A program made the translations under genes and the position numbers. Below are positions 8,453 to 16,932 of a DNA stretch of 64,000 nucleotides, one piece after another. Position 1 is the stretch's first letter; every line of letters starts with the position of its first letter. The stretch is from NCBI RefSeq assembly GCF_001580015.1, contig NZ_LSZQ01000041.1, positions 1 through 64,000 of the forward strand, written 5' to 3'. Source of the DNA: Cephaloticoccus primus (GTDB lineage Bacteria; Verrucomicrobiota; Verrucomicrobiia; Opitutales; Opitutaceae). The notes below the pieces were generated by a model, which was not told the origin of the DNA, did no database searches, and was given only the letters and a program-made list of their open reading frames with translations.

Positions 8453-9670
8453 CTAACGGCCGACGCCGACTTTCTTGACGGCGTAGGCCATCGCTTCGGC
8501 GATGCGCTCGAGTTGCTCGTCGGTGTGGAGCGCGGAGATTGCCGTGCGGATCAGGTCTTTGCCCGCAGGCACGGCGGGCGCGATCGACATGATTGTGAAA
8601 ATGCCTTTCTCTCGCAGCGCTTGCCAGAAGGGGTAGACGCGCTCCTTCGAACCGAGGACGATGGGGACCGCGGGTGTCTCGCTGCCCCAGGTGTCGAGGC
8701 CGAGCTCGTCGAGCATGGCGCGGTATTTGCGCGTGTTGGCCCAGAGGCGTTCGCGGTGCTCCGGCTCGCGTTGCATCAGGTCGAGCGCGGTGCTCGCGAT
8801 GGCAGCCTGGGCAGGGCTGAGTGCTGCGCTGAAAATGGTCTGCTTCGAGTTGGTGCGCAGGAAGTCGATGACTTCGCGCGAGGCGGCGACGAAGCCGCCA
8901 GTGCTGCCGAGAGATTTTGAAAGGCTGCCGCAAACGATGTCGATTTGGCCTTCGAGGCCGAAGTGGTTGGGCGTGCCGCGGCCGTCTTTGCCGAGGACGC
9001 CGAAGCCGTGTGCATCGTCGAGGACGGTGAAGCAGTGGTGCGCCTCGGCGAGCGGGACGAGTTCGGGCAGACGGCAGATGTGGCCCTCCATCGAGTAGAC
9101 GCCTTCGAGGACGAGCATCTTGGCGGCGTCGGGAGCGGCGGCCTCGAGTGCGTCGCGCAGGTCGGTGGGGTTGTTGTGCGCGAAGCGCTCCACGCTGGCC
9201 ATTGAGAGGCGGATGCCGTCCCAGAGACTGGAGTGCAGGTTCTTGTCGGCGAAGACGAGGTCACCTTTTTGGGCAAAGGCGGCGACGCTCGACATGCAGG
9301 ACAGGTAGCCGCTGCTGTGCACATGGCAGGCTTCGCGGCCGAGGTGGGCGGCGAGCTTTTCTTCGAGCTCGATATGGTAGGCGCGCGAGCCGTTGGCCGA
9401 GCGGGCGCCGGTGGGGCTGGCTCCCCAGCGCTGCATGGCGGCTTGCCCGGCCTCGACGACGCGCGGGTCGAAGGACAGGCCGAGGTAGTCGTTGCTCGCG
9501 AGCATGATCATGTCGCGCCCGTCGAGCCGGACGGTGCTGCCGCGCTGCTCCTCGATGACGTGGTAGTAGGGATCGTACTTGAGCCGCATCTTCGTCGCGT
9601 GATCGTCGCGACAACGGTTGAGGAGCGGCTTCTTGTGCTTGGAGAAAAAGGGCAGGGAAGGCAGGGCCAT
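8453..9670 (-). CDS. Alpha-oxoamine synthase, serine palmitoyltransferase-like (PLP enzyme)
   Basis: 405 residues from the ATG at 9670; the longer frame to 10150 overlaps the glycosyltransferase gene and is rejected. It is a fold-type I PLP enzyme of the AOS family (BioF, Kbl, HemA, SPT). Visible marks are LASNDYLGLSFDP near residue 60, SGYLSCMSSVAAF near 120, DDAHGFGVLGKDGRG near 220, and the Schiff-base lysine in CGSLSKSLGSTGGF near 255. The pattern PNHFGLEGQIDIVCGSLSK followed by FLRTNSKQTIFSA resembles bacterial serine palmitoyltransferases more than BioF. Its place among glycosyltransferase genes suggests lipid synthesis. 8-amino-7-oxononanoate synthase or glycine C-acetyltransferase remain alternatives. 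Confidence 0.82.
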   Translation of the reverse strand: MALPSLPFFSKHKKPLLNRCRDDHATKMRLKYDPYYHVIEEQRGSTVRLDGRDMIMLASNDYLGLSFDPRVVEAGQAAMQRWGASPTGARSANGSRAYHIELEEKLAAHLGREACHVHSSGYLSCMSSVAAFAQKGDLVFADKNLHSSLWDGIRLSMASVERFAHNNPTDLRDALEAAAPDAAKMLVLEGVYSMEGHICRLPELVPLAEAHHCFTVLDDAHGFGVLGKDGRGTPNHFGLEGQIDIVCGSLSKSLGSTGGFVAASREVIDFLRTNSKQTIFSAALSPAQAAIASTALDLMQREPEHRERLWANTRKYRAMLDELGLDTWGSETPAVPIVLGSKERVYPFWQALREKGIFTIMSIAPAVPAGKDLIRTAISALHTDEQLERIAEAMAYAVKKVGVGR

Positions 9671-9837
9671 TGGGAAAAGCGCAGGAGGGTAGCGTACGTG
9701 TCGGGCGGGCTTCGACCCTTTATTTCTGGCGTGACCTGTTGGTTGTCCTTTCGGGGGGGGGAGCGAGGGGGGCGGGGCGATTCGTCGTTTGCGCGGTCTT
9801 TTATTTCGACGTTCGAGCAAGGCTAGCGGGGCGGCTG

Positions 9838-11178
9838 TTAGCGACTGCGAGGGGGAAGCGTATCCATCCAGTTGAGGAGCTCGCTTGTGTAGTCGGCCCA
9901 GTTGCGGAAGCAGCGGGTGCGCGACTCGGCGGCGAGTTTGGCGCGGTATTCTGGACTTTGAAGCAGCGCATCGATGGCGTCGGCGATGCTGGGCGCATCC
10001 ATTCTGTCTAGCGCGAGAGCACCGCCGCCTCGTGACACTTCGCCGAGTGCGCCGCGGCCTGAGCAAATGCAGGGGCGTCCCCGTGCGAGGCTTTCGATGA
10101 CGGGCAGCCCGAAGCCCTCGATGAGCGAGGGGTAGACGGTGAAGGCGCACTGCGCGTAGGCAGTCTCGACTGCGGCCCGTGAGGCATGTCCGGCGTAGTG
10201 GAGTGGGCGACCGGCGGCCTGGAGGGCGGCGATTTTTTCGAGCGCGGCACGGCCTGTTTCGCTTTGGGCAAGCCCGATGATGTGGAGCTTAAACTGCCTC
10301 CCCTTTGCCCATAGCATCTCGGCTGCGTCGAGCAGCGCGAGGTGGTTCTTGCGCCCCTCAATGCTGCCGACTGTGAGGACCGTCGGCGGTGGGTCGTCGC
10401 CAGTTTGGGGCGACGGGGGCGCTGGGAGCGTCGTAGGCAAGCTCACCCCGAGCGGGATCGCGATGACCTGTGGCGTGCGAGGCGCACCGAGCCAGCGGAA
10501 GTAGTCGCGCAGCGTTTGCGCGGAGTCCTCGGAGTTGGCCGCGATGCCGTCAAACTGAAGCAGGGCGTGGAGATAACCGGGGAAGAAGGCGACGGTTTTC
10601 GCCGGGCTGAGCTCAGGGAGCTTTAGCGGAATCGCATCGTGAAAAATCGCGACCTTCGGGCCCGGGATTTTGAAGAGGGGGGCGTAGCGCGTGAGGTTGG
10701 GGTTAAAGAGCTCAGGAACGATTAACCCACTGCGGATGGGGAGCGGGCGCCCCTCCTTGGTAGCTGTGGTGTTGGGTGCGAACTGGCTTTGGGGCGCCAG
10801 TGATTCTTCAGCGTCGGCCACACCGACGGCCAATTGTACCAGTGCCTCTTCTCCCGCGGATGGGCTGAGCTGCCTTCGTAGCCGCTGCCAACGTCCGCGC
10901 CAGCGAGCGTGGAGCGGCCACCGCGCGCTGCGCTTTGTGGATTGGCCTCGGCTCTCGGGCTTACCTGCCGCGCTATGTCCGGAGCCACGGCCCGCATCCG
11001 GGCTCAGGTTTGCGTACTCCCACGCCTCAAGCCTGCGCCACTCCCCCGCGTAGCGATCCCAAGTGATGGGCTGCGCCGCGTGGCGTCTGGAAAGCTCGTC
11101 ATAAAGCGCCCGGCAAACCACCTGAATTCCCGTCTGAACTCGAGTGTGCGCCGTGTGGGTGAGGTCAATCAGGTGCAT
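9838..11178 (-). CDS. GT4-family glycosyltransferase
   Basis: 446 residues. It begins MHLIDLTHTAHTRVQTGIQ, a GT4 subgroup start shared with the gene at 7115. The C-terminal nucleotide-sugar domain shows TVLTVGSIEGRKNHLALLDA near 270, IIGLAQSETGRAAL near 300, and TVYPSLIEGFGLPVIESLARGRPCI near 350. A Ser/Arg-rich insert lies near residues 65-120. It is convergent with the GT4 gene at 7115 across the oxoamine synthase gene, and divergent from the GT2 gene at 11329. It probably acts on a surface polysaccharide; the acceptor is unknown. Confidence 0.85.
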   Translation of the reverse strand: MHLIDLTHTAHTRVQTGIQVVCRALYDELSRRHAAQPITWDRYAGEWRRLEAWEYANLSPDAGRGSGHSAAGKPESRGQSTKRSARWPLHARWRGRWQRLRRQLSPSAGEEALVQLAVGVADAEESLAPQSQFAPNTTATKEGRPLPIRSGLIVPELFNPNLTRYAPLFKIPGPKVAIFHDAIPLKLPELSPAKTVAFFPGYLHALLQFDGIAANSEDSAQTLRDYFRWLGAPRTPQVIAIPLGVSLPTTLPAPPSPQTGDDPPPTVLTVGSIEGRKNHLALLDAAEMLWAKGRQFKLHIIGLAQSETGRAALEKIAALQAAGRPLHYAGHASRAAVETAYAQCAFTVYPSLIEGFGLPVIESLARGRPCICSGRGALGEVSRGGGALALDRMDAPSIADAIDALLQSPEYRAKLAAESRTRCFRNWADYTSELLNWMDTLPPRSR

Positions 11179-11328
11179 GAGTTTTGCTGCTAATCAACTC
11201 AGGGAACGATTTCCCCGCTCTGCTGTCTCTACCAAAAGACAGTAGTTGGCGACCTTATGCGAGGTCGCAGGCGGCTGTTTAGAAGAAGCAACCTCTAAAA
11301 TGGGTCATAAACTGAATGTTCCTCAGGG

Positions 11329-12261
11329 ATGAAGTTAATCATACAAATTCCGTGTTTTAACGAAGCCAAAACGCTGGCTATCACTTTGGCTGATTTGCCG
11401 CGTAAGGTGGCGGGGTTTGACGTTGTTGAGTGGCTCGTTATAGATGATGGCAGTGCTGATAATACGGTTGCTGTTGCGCGTGAAAATGGGGTGAACCATG
11501 TTGTACATCATACCCGTAACAGAGGTCTGGCTCGCGGATTCATGAGCGGGTTGGATGCCTGTTTGCGACTTGGGGCTGACGTTATTGTAAATACCGATGC
11601 CGATAATCAGTATAATGCGGCGGATATTCCAGCATTGATTGCGCCAATCTTGGAGGGACGGGCCGACATTGTAGTGGGGGAGCGCCCCATAAAATCGATT
11701 ACGCACTTTTCTCCTATCAAGAAATGCTTGCAAAAACTAGGCAGTTGGGTAGTGCGAGTTGCGAGCAAAACGAGTATTCCCGATGCACCAAGTGGTTTTC
11801 GCGCAATGAGTCGCGTTGCGGCTCAACAGCTGATGGTTTTCAATGATTATACCTATACGCTGGAGACCATTATTCAGGCTGGGCAAAAAAATATGGCGAT
11901 TACCTCGGTGCCAGTCCGGGTAAATGGCGATTTGCGTCCCTCGCGTCTGGTAAAGAGCATCCCTTCTTATATAAAACGCAGCATTGCCACAATCGTGCGG
12001 ATTTTTATTATCTACCGCCCTGTGCGATTTTTTGGCAGTATTAGCGCGCTGCTCTTCGGTTCAGGGTTAGTGATCGGGCTCTGGTTTTTGTCCCTCTACT
12101 TTCGTGGCGAAGGAGATGGGCATATTCAGGTGTTGATTTTGGCTGCAGTACTGCTGGTCACAGGCTTTCAAACTTTCTTGGTCGCCTTGCTGGCTGATTT
12201 ACTTGCGGCCAATCGAAAACTACTGGAAGAGGTTCGCTTTGATATAAAATCGCGTATTTAG
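11329..12261 (+). CDS. GT2 glycosyltransferase, polyprenyl-phosphate sugar transferase type
   Basis: 310 residues. The GT-A domain is at the N-terminus: IIQIPCFNEAKTLAITL, then VIDDGSADNT near 38 and the metal-binding NTDADNQYN near 88. RAMSRVAAQQ follows near 155. Two hydrophobic segments lie at the C-terminus (FFGSISALLFGSGLVIGLWF and VLILAAVLLVTGFQTFLVAL). This layout is that of dolichyl/undecaprenyl-phosphate mannose or glucose synthases, which load a sugar on a lipid carrier at the inner membrane. The gene is clearly AT-richer than its flanks and forms a block with the next two genes, suggesting separate acquisition. Confidence 0.88.
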   Translation: MKLIIQIPCFNEAKTLAITLADLPRKVAGFDVVEWLVIDDGSADNTVAVARENGVNHVVHHTRNRGLARGFMSGLDACLRLGADVIVNTDADNQYNAADIPALIAPILEGRADIVVGERPIKSITHFSPIKKCLQKLGSWVVRVASKTSIPDAPSGFRAMSRVAAQQLMVFNDYTYTLETIIQAGQKNMAITSVPVRVNGDLRPSRLVKSIPSYIKRSIATIVRIFIIYRPVRFFGSISALLFGSGLVIGLWFLSLYFRGEGDGHIQVLILAAVLLVTGFQTFLVALLADLLAANRKLLEEVRFDIKSRI

Positions 12262-12318
12262 GTAGATGGAATTTAATAATTGTGAATCTCGACACTTTAC
12301 ATAAAAATAATAACTGAC

Positions 12319-12954
12319 ATGAAAGTAGCAGCAGGAATGGCCGAGGGCGGCATCGTCGTCGGAAATACTTACGATAAATATGGCTCTCGAAACCCCATAG
12401 TACGCCGGATCATGATGGGCTTTTCTGACACACTCTCTAGCCTTGTGGAGAGAGCTAGCCCCATTGATATTCATGAGGTTGGCTGTGGAGAAGGGTACTG
12501 GATTCAGCATTGGACTGCTCAGGGAATCCGCGCTCGTGGCAGCGATTTTTCTGAGAAAGTGATTTCTCTCGCCTCTGCGAATGCTAAAGGAAAGGGGATC
12601 CCTGAAAATGCCTTTTTAGTCCGCAGTATTTATGATCTAGAGCGGGGCAGGGATAGTGCCGACCTCATTGTTTGCTGCGAGGTCTTGGAGCACTTGGAAG
12701 ATCCTCTGGCAGGGATTACGTCGCTTCAGCGCATTGTGACGAACCATCTGATCGTTAGCGTGCCCAGAGAGCCTGTTTGGCGAATGTTGAATATGATGCG
12801 AGGCAAATACTGGGGGCAGTTAGGAAATACCCCAGGTCACCTGAATCACTGGTCCTCTTCTTCATTTATACGATTTATTTCGCAATACTTTAACATTGTG
12901 GAGATCAGAAAGCCATTCCCCTGGACAATGCTCCTATGCCGAGCAAAGCACTGA
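12319..12954 (+). CDS. Class I SAM-dependent methyltransferase
   Basis: 211 residues. The SAM-binding Rossmann motif is DIHEVGCGEGYWIQH near residue 55, followed by GSDFSEKVISLA near 75 and the acidic/post-motif CCEVLEHLEDP near 118. This is the pattern of the Methyltransf_11/12 families. The substrate is not readable from sequence; the context (GT2 upstream, flippase-like gene 10 bases downstream) suggests methylation of a glycan or lipid-linked sugar. The base composition is AT-rich like its two neighbours. No Shine-Dalgarno sequence is seen; the leader is AATAATAACTGAC. Confidence 0.85.
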   Translation: MKVAAGMAEGGIVVGNTYDKYGSRNPIVRRIMMGFSDTLSSLVERASPIDIHEVGCGEGYWIQHWTAQGIRARGSDFSEKVISLASANAKGKGIPENAFLVRSIYDLERGRDSADLIVCCEVLEHLEDPLAGITSLQRIVTNHLIVSVPREPVWRMLNMMRGKYWGQLGNTPGHLNHWSSSSFIRFISQYFNIVEIRKPFPWTMLLCRAKH

Positions 12955-12964
12955 ATCCCACAGT

Positions 12965-13846
12965 ATGTCATCATCTTGGAAGCGTCTCTTGAATATAGCA
13001 GGTGGTGCCTTGGGCTTGTTGGGCGTTGTTTTTGTTGTTTTTCGACTAAGGCACTATGCGGGAGAAATTGAATTTAGTCGATTTGGAAGAGGGGATTGGG
13101 TTGGAATTGCTTTCCTATGCTTAAGTTATGGAGGAAGTAACTGGTTTCTCTCGAAGGCATGGCAAAAGCTGCTCTTCTATTTTAAAGTTCCGATCGAAAT
13201 TAGGAGGGCGGTACGTATTTATGGTCTCTCTCAATTAGCCAAGTACGTCCCCGGTAATATCTTTCACTTAGCAGGGAGGCAGGCGTTAGGAACTGCCGCC
13301 GGATTACCTTCTGGAGGCTTAATCAAATCGACCTTTTGGGAGCTTGGGCTTATTGCCGTAGCTGGTAGCCTATTTTCTCCACTACTTGTGCCATTACTTT
13401 GGGGGGCGACTCCGTATCTCTTTTCATTGGGGCTTTGGGGAGTCGTACTGAGCAGTGCCTTGTTTTTCATACGGCGGATTTTTTCTGCCGAAGTGAGTTG
13501 TGCCTTATTATGGCACTGTGTGTTCTTTGTCGTATCAGGCTCTGTTTTTATTGCCCTACTTGGCACTGTCTCTTCCATCGATTTTCCTGCGCCACTGTGG
13601 CCTGCTCTGTGTGGGTCTTACGTTATTTCCTGGTTGGCCGGTTTTATTACACCAGGGGCACCGGCAGGGGTAGGTGTTAGAGAGTTTGTACTGCTTTTTC
13701 TGCTAAAGGGGTTGGTTACAGAGTCTGATTTGCTCTTGGTTATTGTTTTGGGTCGTGCTGTAACCGTGGTGGGAGATGTTCTATTTTTCCTTGGTGCCTT
13801 ACTTATCCGAGATTCGGGCAGCCGGGCTATTGTCCGCACTGCCTAG
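12965..13846 (+). CDS. Flippase-like / lysylphosphatidylglycerol synthase TM-region family membrane protein
   Basis: 293 residues from the ATG at 12965; the longer frame from 12896 lies inside the methyltransferase gene. It is strongly hydrophobic, with about seven or eight membrane segments. The family hallmark YGLSQLAKYVPGNIFHLAGR is present near residue 85, and GFITPGAPAGVGVRE near 225. These are conserved in the UPF0104/LPG synthase TM-domain (AglD-like) family, members of which are proposed to move or modify lipid-linked sugars. It has no catalytic lysyl-transferase domain, so the lysyl-PG function itself is not implied. It follows the methyltransferase gene by 10 bases. Confidence 0.85.
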   Translation: MSSSWKRLLNIAGGALGLLGVVFVVFRLRHYAGEIEFSRFGRGDWVGIAFLCLSYGGSNWFLSKAWQKLLFYFKVPIEIRRAVRIYGLSQLAKYVPGNIFHLAGRQALGTAAGLPSGGLIKSTFWELGLIAVAGSLFSPLLVPLLWGATPYLFSLGLWGVVLSSALFFIRRIFSAEVSCALLWHCVFFVVSGSVFIALLGTVSSIDFPAPLWPALCGSYVISWLAGFITPGAPAGVGVREFVLLFLLKGLVTESDLLLVIVLGRAVTVVGDVLFFLGALLIRDSGSRAIVRTA

Positions 13847-14079
13847 GTAGTGTAGTCATGAGATTCTGTAAGAGCTTTCATTTTGCTCATAGAGGGCAGA
13901 TGAAAGCGAGTTATCATCGTCACGATTTGACGCTGATAATTCCATCTCATCACCCCCTCTAACCACACCAGCTCCAATTATAAAGCTTTTACCAAATCTC
14001 GCGACTAGACACCTTAAGAGAATGTGAGTTTCGACTAAATAGGACCTCTTCTCGATAGATAAATAACACTAGGGTGACC

Positions 14080-14880
14080 TCATTTACTAGCCTTAGCAAT
14101 ACGTGTAGAGTCCTTCGGGTCGTCTCTGCGGGTTTGAGATCCGATAATAAAGTGGTTGGCGCGGGCGAGGGCGGAGTGGGTGCCGAGGTCGAACCAGGTG
14201 GTGTCGGGGGGGAGGGCTTCGGTGTGAAGCTGGCCGCGTGTTAAATACAGGCGGTTGAGGTCGGTGATTTCTAGTTCGCCGCGCGGCGAGGGTTTTAGAG
14301 TTGAGGCGAGCGCTGGTGCTTGGGCGTCGTAAAAATAGAGTCCGGGGATGGCGTAGTTTGATGCGGGCGCGGGTGGTTTTTCTTCGAGTGCGAGGGGCTG
14401 TCCTGCGTCCGAGAGTTTGAGTATGGCGTAGTCGCTGGGGGTATCGACCGGGAGATAAAAGAGCGTTGCTCCTTCGTCACGAGCGGCGGCCCGAGCGAGT
14501 GTTTCCTTAAGTGCAGGGCCGCCATGAAAGAGATTGTCGCCGAGAATAAGTGCAGAGGGTTCGGCACCCGTGAGGAAGCCGCAGTGAGCGGCGATTGCGA
14601 AGGCTTGGGCGATGCCTTCGGGGCGGGGTTGCTCGGCGTAGTGGAGGTGCAGGTCAAACTGTGAGCCGTCACCCAGTTTCGCCTGGAAAGCGGGAAGGTC
14701 GCGGGGGGTGGAGATGAGAAGAATCTCGCGAATCCCGGTGGCTATGAGTGTGGCGAGCGGGTAGTGAATCATGGGGCGGCCGCCCACTGGCAGGAGATGC
14801 TTCGATGTGTGTTGCGTGAGCGGGTGTAGTCGCGTGCCGCTGCCGCCGGCGAGGAGGATGCCTTTGCGTTGGGGCTGCAT
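14080..14880 (-). CDS. rmlA: Glucose-1-phosphate thymidylyltransferase (shortened C-terminus)
   Basis: 266 residues; typical RmlA proteins have about 290. The nucleotidyltransferase signature LLAGGSGTRLHPLT is at residues 9-22, followed by SKHLLPVGGRPMIHYPL, ALILGDNLFHG near 110, and ALEEKPPAPASNYAIPGLYFYD near 165. ELEITDLNRLYL and TWFDLGTH close the core. The enzyme makes dTDP-glucose from dTTP and glucose-1-phosphate. After WFDLGTHSALARANHFI the sequence diverges and ends in a basic tail, without the final helices that in RmlA take part in the regulatory interface. rmlB lies 45 bases upstream on the same strand. Confidence 0.92.
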   Translation of the reverse strand: MQPQRKGILLAGGSGTRLHPLTQHTSKHLLPVGGRPMIHYPLATLIATGIREILLISTPRDLPAFQAKLGDGSQFDLHLHYAEQPRPEGIAQAFAIAAHCGFLTGAEPSALILGDNLFHGGPALKETLARAAARDEGATLFYLPVDTPSDYAILKLSDAGQPLALEEKPPAPASNYAIPGLYFYDAQAPALASTLKPSPRGELEITDLNRLYLTRGQLHTEALPPDTTWFDLGTHSALARANHFIIGSQTRRDDPKDSTRIAKASK

Positions 14881-14925
14881 CGGAGTGAGCGGGGGACGCG
14901 TTGTGCGTTTTTTCAGGCTGAGCCG

Positions 14926-15993
14926 CTATTGCGGCACGATGGTGGTGCCGAGTCGGCGAAGCGCGTCGCCGTGTTTGAGAAGCGGCTGCCACCACGCGAG
15001 ATTGTCGAGGTACCACTGGAGGGTTTGGCGAAGGCCGTCAGAGAGGGAGTAGCGGGGTGCCCAATTGAGCGCGTCTCGGGTTTGGGAGGTATCGAGCGCG
15101 TAGCGGAGGTCGTGCCCGGGGCGGTCGGTGACGAAGCGGATTTGCTCGGCGTAGGACACGCCATCGCTGCGTGGGCGGAGTTCGTCGAGGAGTGCGCAGA
15201 GCTGGCGAACGAGGTCGATATTGGGCAGCTCGGTACCGCTGCCTATGTGATAGGTCTCGCCGATTTTTCCGCGATGGAGGATGGCGGTGAGGGCGGCGAC
15301 GTGGTCGGCGACATGGAGCCAGTCGCGGCGGTTTTCCCCGGTTCCGTAAACCGGAATAGGCTCGCCGTGGAGGGCTTTCATCAGGGCGAGCGGGATCAGC
15401 TTTTCGGGGAACTGGTAAGGGCCGTAGTTGTTGGAGCAGGTGCTGACGATGACGGGGAGGCCGTAGGTGTGCGCCCACGCACGGGCGAGGTGGTCGGCTG
15501 CGGCTTTGCTGGCGGCGTAGGGGGAGCGCGGCGCGTAGGCTTGCGCCGTATTTACGGCGGTCGCGTCAGGCGAGAGTGAGCCGTAGACTTCGTCGGTGGA
15601 GACATGCAGCAGGCGAAAGTTTTCACGAGCGGTGCTGCCGAGATTTGCGAAGTGGGTGCGTGTGGCTTCCAGCAGCGCGAAGGTGCCACAGACATTGCTC
15701 TGAACGAAGGTGGCCGGGGTATCGATTGAACGGTCGACGTGGGTTTCGGCGGCGAGGTGGATAATCCAATCGGGCTGAAATTCTGCAAAGTGTGTCCGCA
15801 GAGTCGAGACGTCCGTGATGTCGGTTTGTGAGAAACGGTAGCGCGGGTGCGCAACAAGATCGGCGAGCGAGCGGGGATTGGCCGCGTAGCTGAGCTTATC
15901 GAGGTTGAGGACACTGTGCTCGGTCGTCGCGAGTAAATGGCGAATGAGATTGGTGCCGACGAAGCCGGAGCCGCCCGTAACGAGGATTTTCAT
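14926..15993 (-). CDS. rmlB: dTDP-glucose 4,6-dehydratase
   Basis: 355 residues from the ATG at 15993, chosen because MKILVTGGSGFVGTNLIRHL is the canonical start; a longer frame to 16077 adds an unrelated stretch. The extended-SDR marks are the GxxGxxG motif, HLAAETHVDRSID near 83, VSTDEVYGSL near 135, and the active-site YAASKAAADHL near 165. SNNYGPYQFPEKLIPL near 195 is specific to RmlB. It converts dTDP-glucose to dTDP-4-keto-6-deoxyglucose, using the product of the downstream rmlA gene. rmlC and rmlD are not in this window, so the final sugar is undefined. Confidence 0.96.
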   Translation of the reverse strand: MKILVTGGSGFVGTNLIRHLLATTEHSVLNLDKLSYAANPRSLADLVAHPRYRFSQTDITDVSTLRTHFAEFQPDWIIHLAAETHVDRSIDTPATFVQSNVCGTFALLEATRTHFANLGSTARENFRLLHVSTDEVYGSLSPDATAVNTAQAYAPRSPYAASKAAADHLARAWAHTYGLPVIVSTCSNNYGPYQFPEKLIPLALMKALHGEPIPVYGTGENRRDWLHVADHVAALTAILHRGKIGETYHIGSGTELPNIDLVRQLCALLDELRPRSDGVSYAEQIRFVTDRPGHDLRYALDTSQTRDALNWAPRYSLSDGLRQTLQWYLDNLAWWQPLLKHGDALRRLGTTIVPQ

Positions 15994-16123
15994 GGGAGCG
16001 CTCAACTTTTGCCCAAGCTGAGCGTGCCCGTCAACGAAGTCAGCTGGCTCGCCTGATGCTTGGATCCCGTCTCTCAAGAAGGCCTGCCGGAGTACCCGGC
16101 TTTGCGCGGCGTCAACCCGCAGT

Positions 16124-16867
16124 TCACGACTTTTTCCGGGCGACGAGAAGCAGGCTTACGCCAAACAGGTTGGGGATACGCCACATGGAGGTGGTGACAA
16201 AGATCCATTTGAGCAGAGCGTTTAGCCAACGAGGTGGGATGCGGTACTCGGCACGGTCTCCGCCCTCGACCTTGGTTGGTTTGCGATCGAGCCGTAGTTT
16301 TCGAACGAGCAGGGCAGGGATGAAGGCGAGCGTATTGGTGTAATTGATATGTAGGATTTCCCAGTTTGAGTCGGGAAAGAGTGCGAGGAGGCTGCGTCGA
16401 TTGTAACGGCGGAAATGGTGTAGCGAGACGTCCCAGTCGCTCCACAGCAGCATGCTCGCAGGGACAGTGATAACAGCGATGCCGTCGGGTTTGAGCAAGC
16501 GGTGAAAGCTGCGCACGGCACTGAGGTCGTCCTCAATGTGTTCGACGACATCAAGTGCGGTGAGGTAGTCAATTGAGGCATCGGGCAGGGGAACCTCGGG
16601 GCTGGTAAGCGCGATCACTTGTTCGGGACGAAAGCGTTTGTGCAGGAGTTCAAGTGCAGGCTCGTGATCGTCTAGCACGAGTACGCGACAGTGCGCCTCC
16701 ATCTCAGCTGCGAATAAGCCGGTGCCTGCACCGCAATCGAGAAGCACGTCATCTTTTTTGGGAGGACGAATTTTAAAGATCCAGCGACGGACGAACTCTC
16801 GCTTGGCAACGTTGTACCAGTGCGTCTTCTCCGTGCGCTCCATGTTGGCGTATTCGTTAACTTCCAT
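16124..16867 (-). CDS. Class I SAM-dependent methyltransferase
   Basis: 247 residues. The SAM-binding motif is VLLDCGAGTGLFAAEM near residue 40, with VLVLDDHEPALELLHKR near 63 and LTALDVVEHIEDD near 98, then LLKPDGIAVITVPA. The C-terminal third is hydrophobic around residues 190-240 (TNTLAFIPALLVRK, TTSMWRIPNLFGVSLLLVA), suggesting membrane association, as in methyltransferases acting on lipid-linked substrates. It is transcribed in the same direction as rmlB/rmlA and about 130 bases upstream of them. The substrate is unknown. Confidence 0.85.
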   Translation of the reverse strand: MEVNEYANMERTEKTHWYNVAKREFVRRWIFKIRPPKKDDVLLDCGAGTGLFAAEMEAHCRVLVLDDHEPALELLHKRFRPEQVIALTSPEVPLPDASIDYLTALDVVEHIEDDLSAVRSFHRLLKPDGIAVITVPASMLLWSDWDVSLHHFRRYNRRSLLALFPDSNWEILHINYTNTLAFIPALLVRKLRLDRKPTKVEGGDRAEYRIPPRWLNALLKWIFVTTSMWRIPNLFGVSLLLVARKKS

Positions 16868-16932
16868 CGGCTGTGTTTGACTGGCGGAGTATTGGGAGGC
16901 GGGAGAGGCTGGTTGCCTAGCCTAAAATCTTC

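Noticed and set aside
9671-10150. Extension of the oxoamine synthase by about 160 residues.
   Set aside because: The extra part is antisense-frame to the glycosyltransferase gene, is Arg/Pro-rich, and lies before the conserved start.
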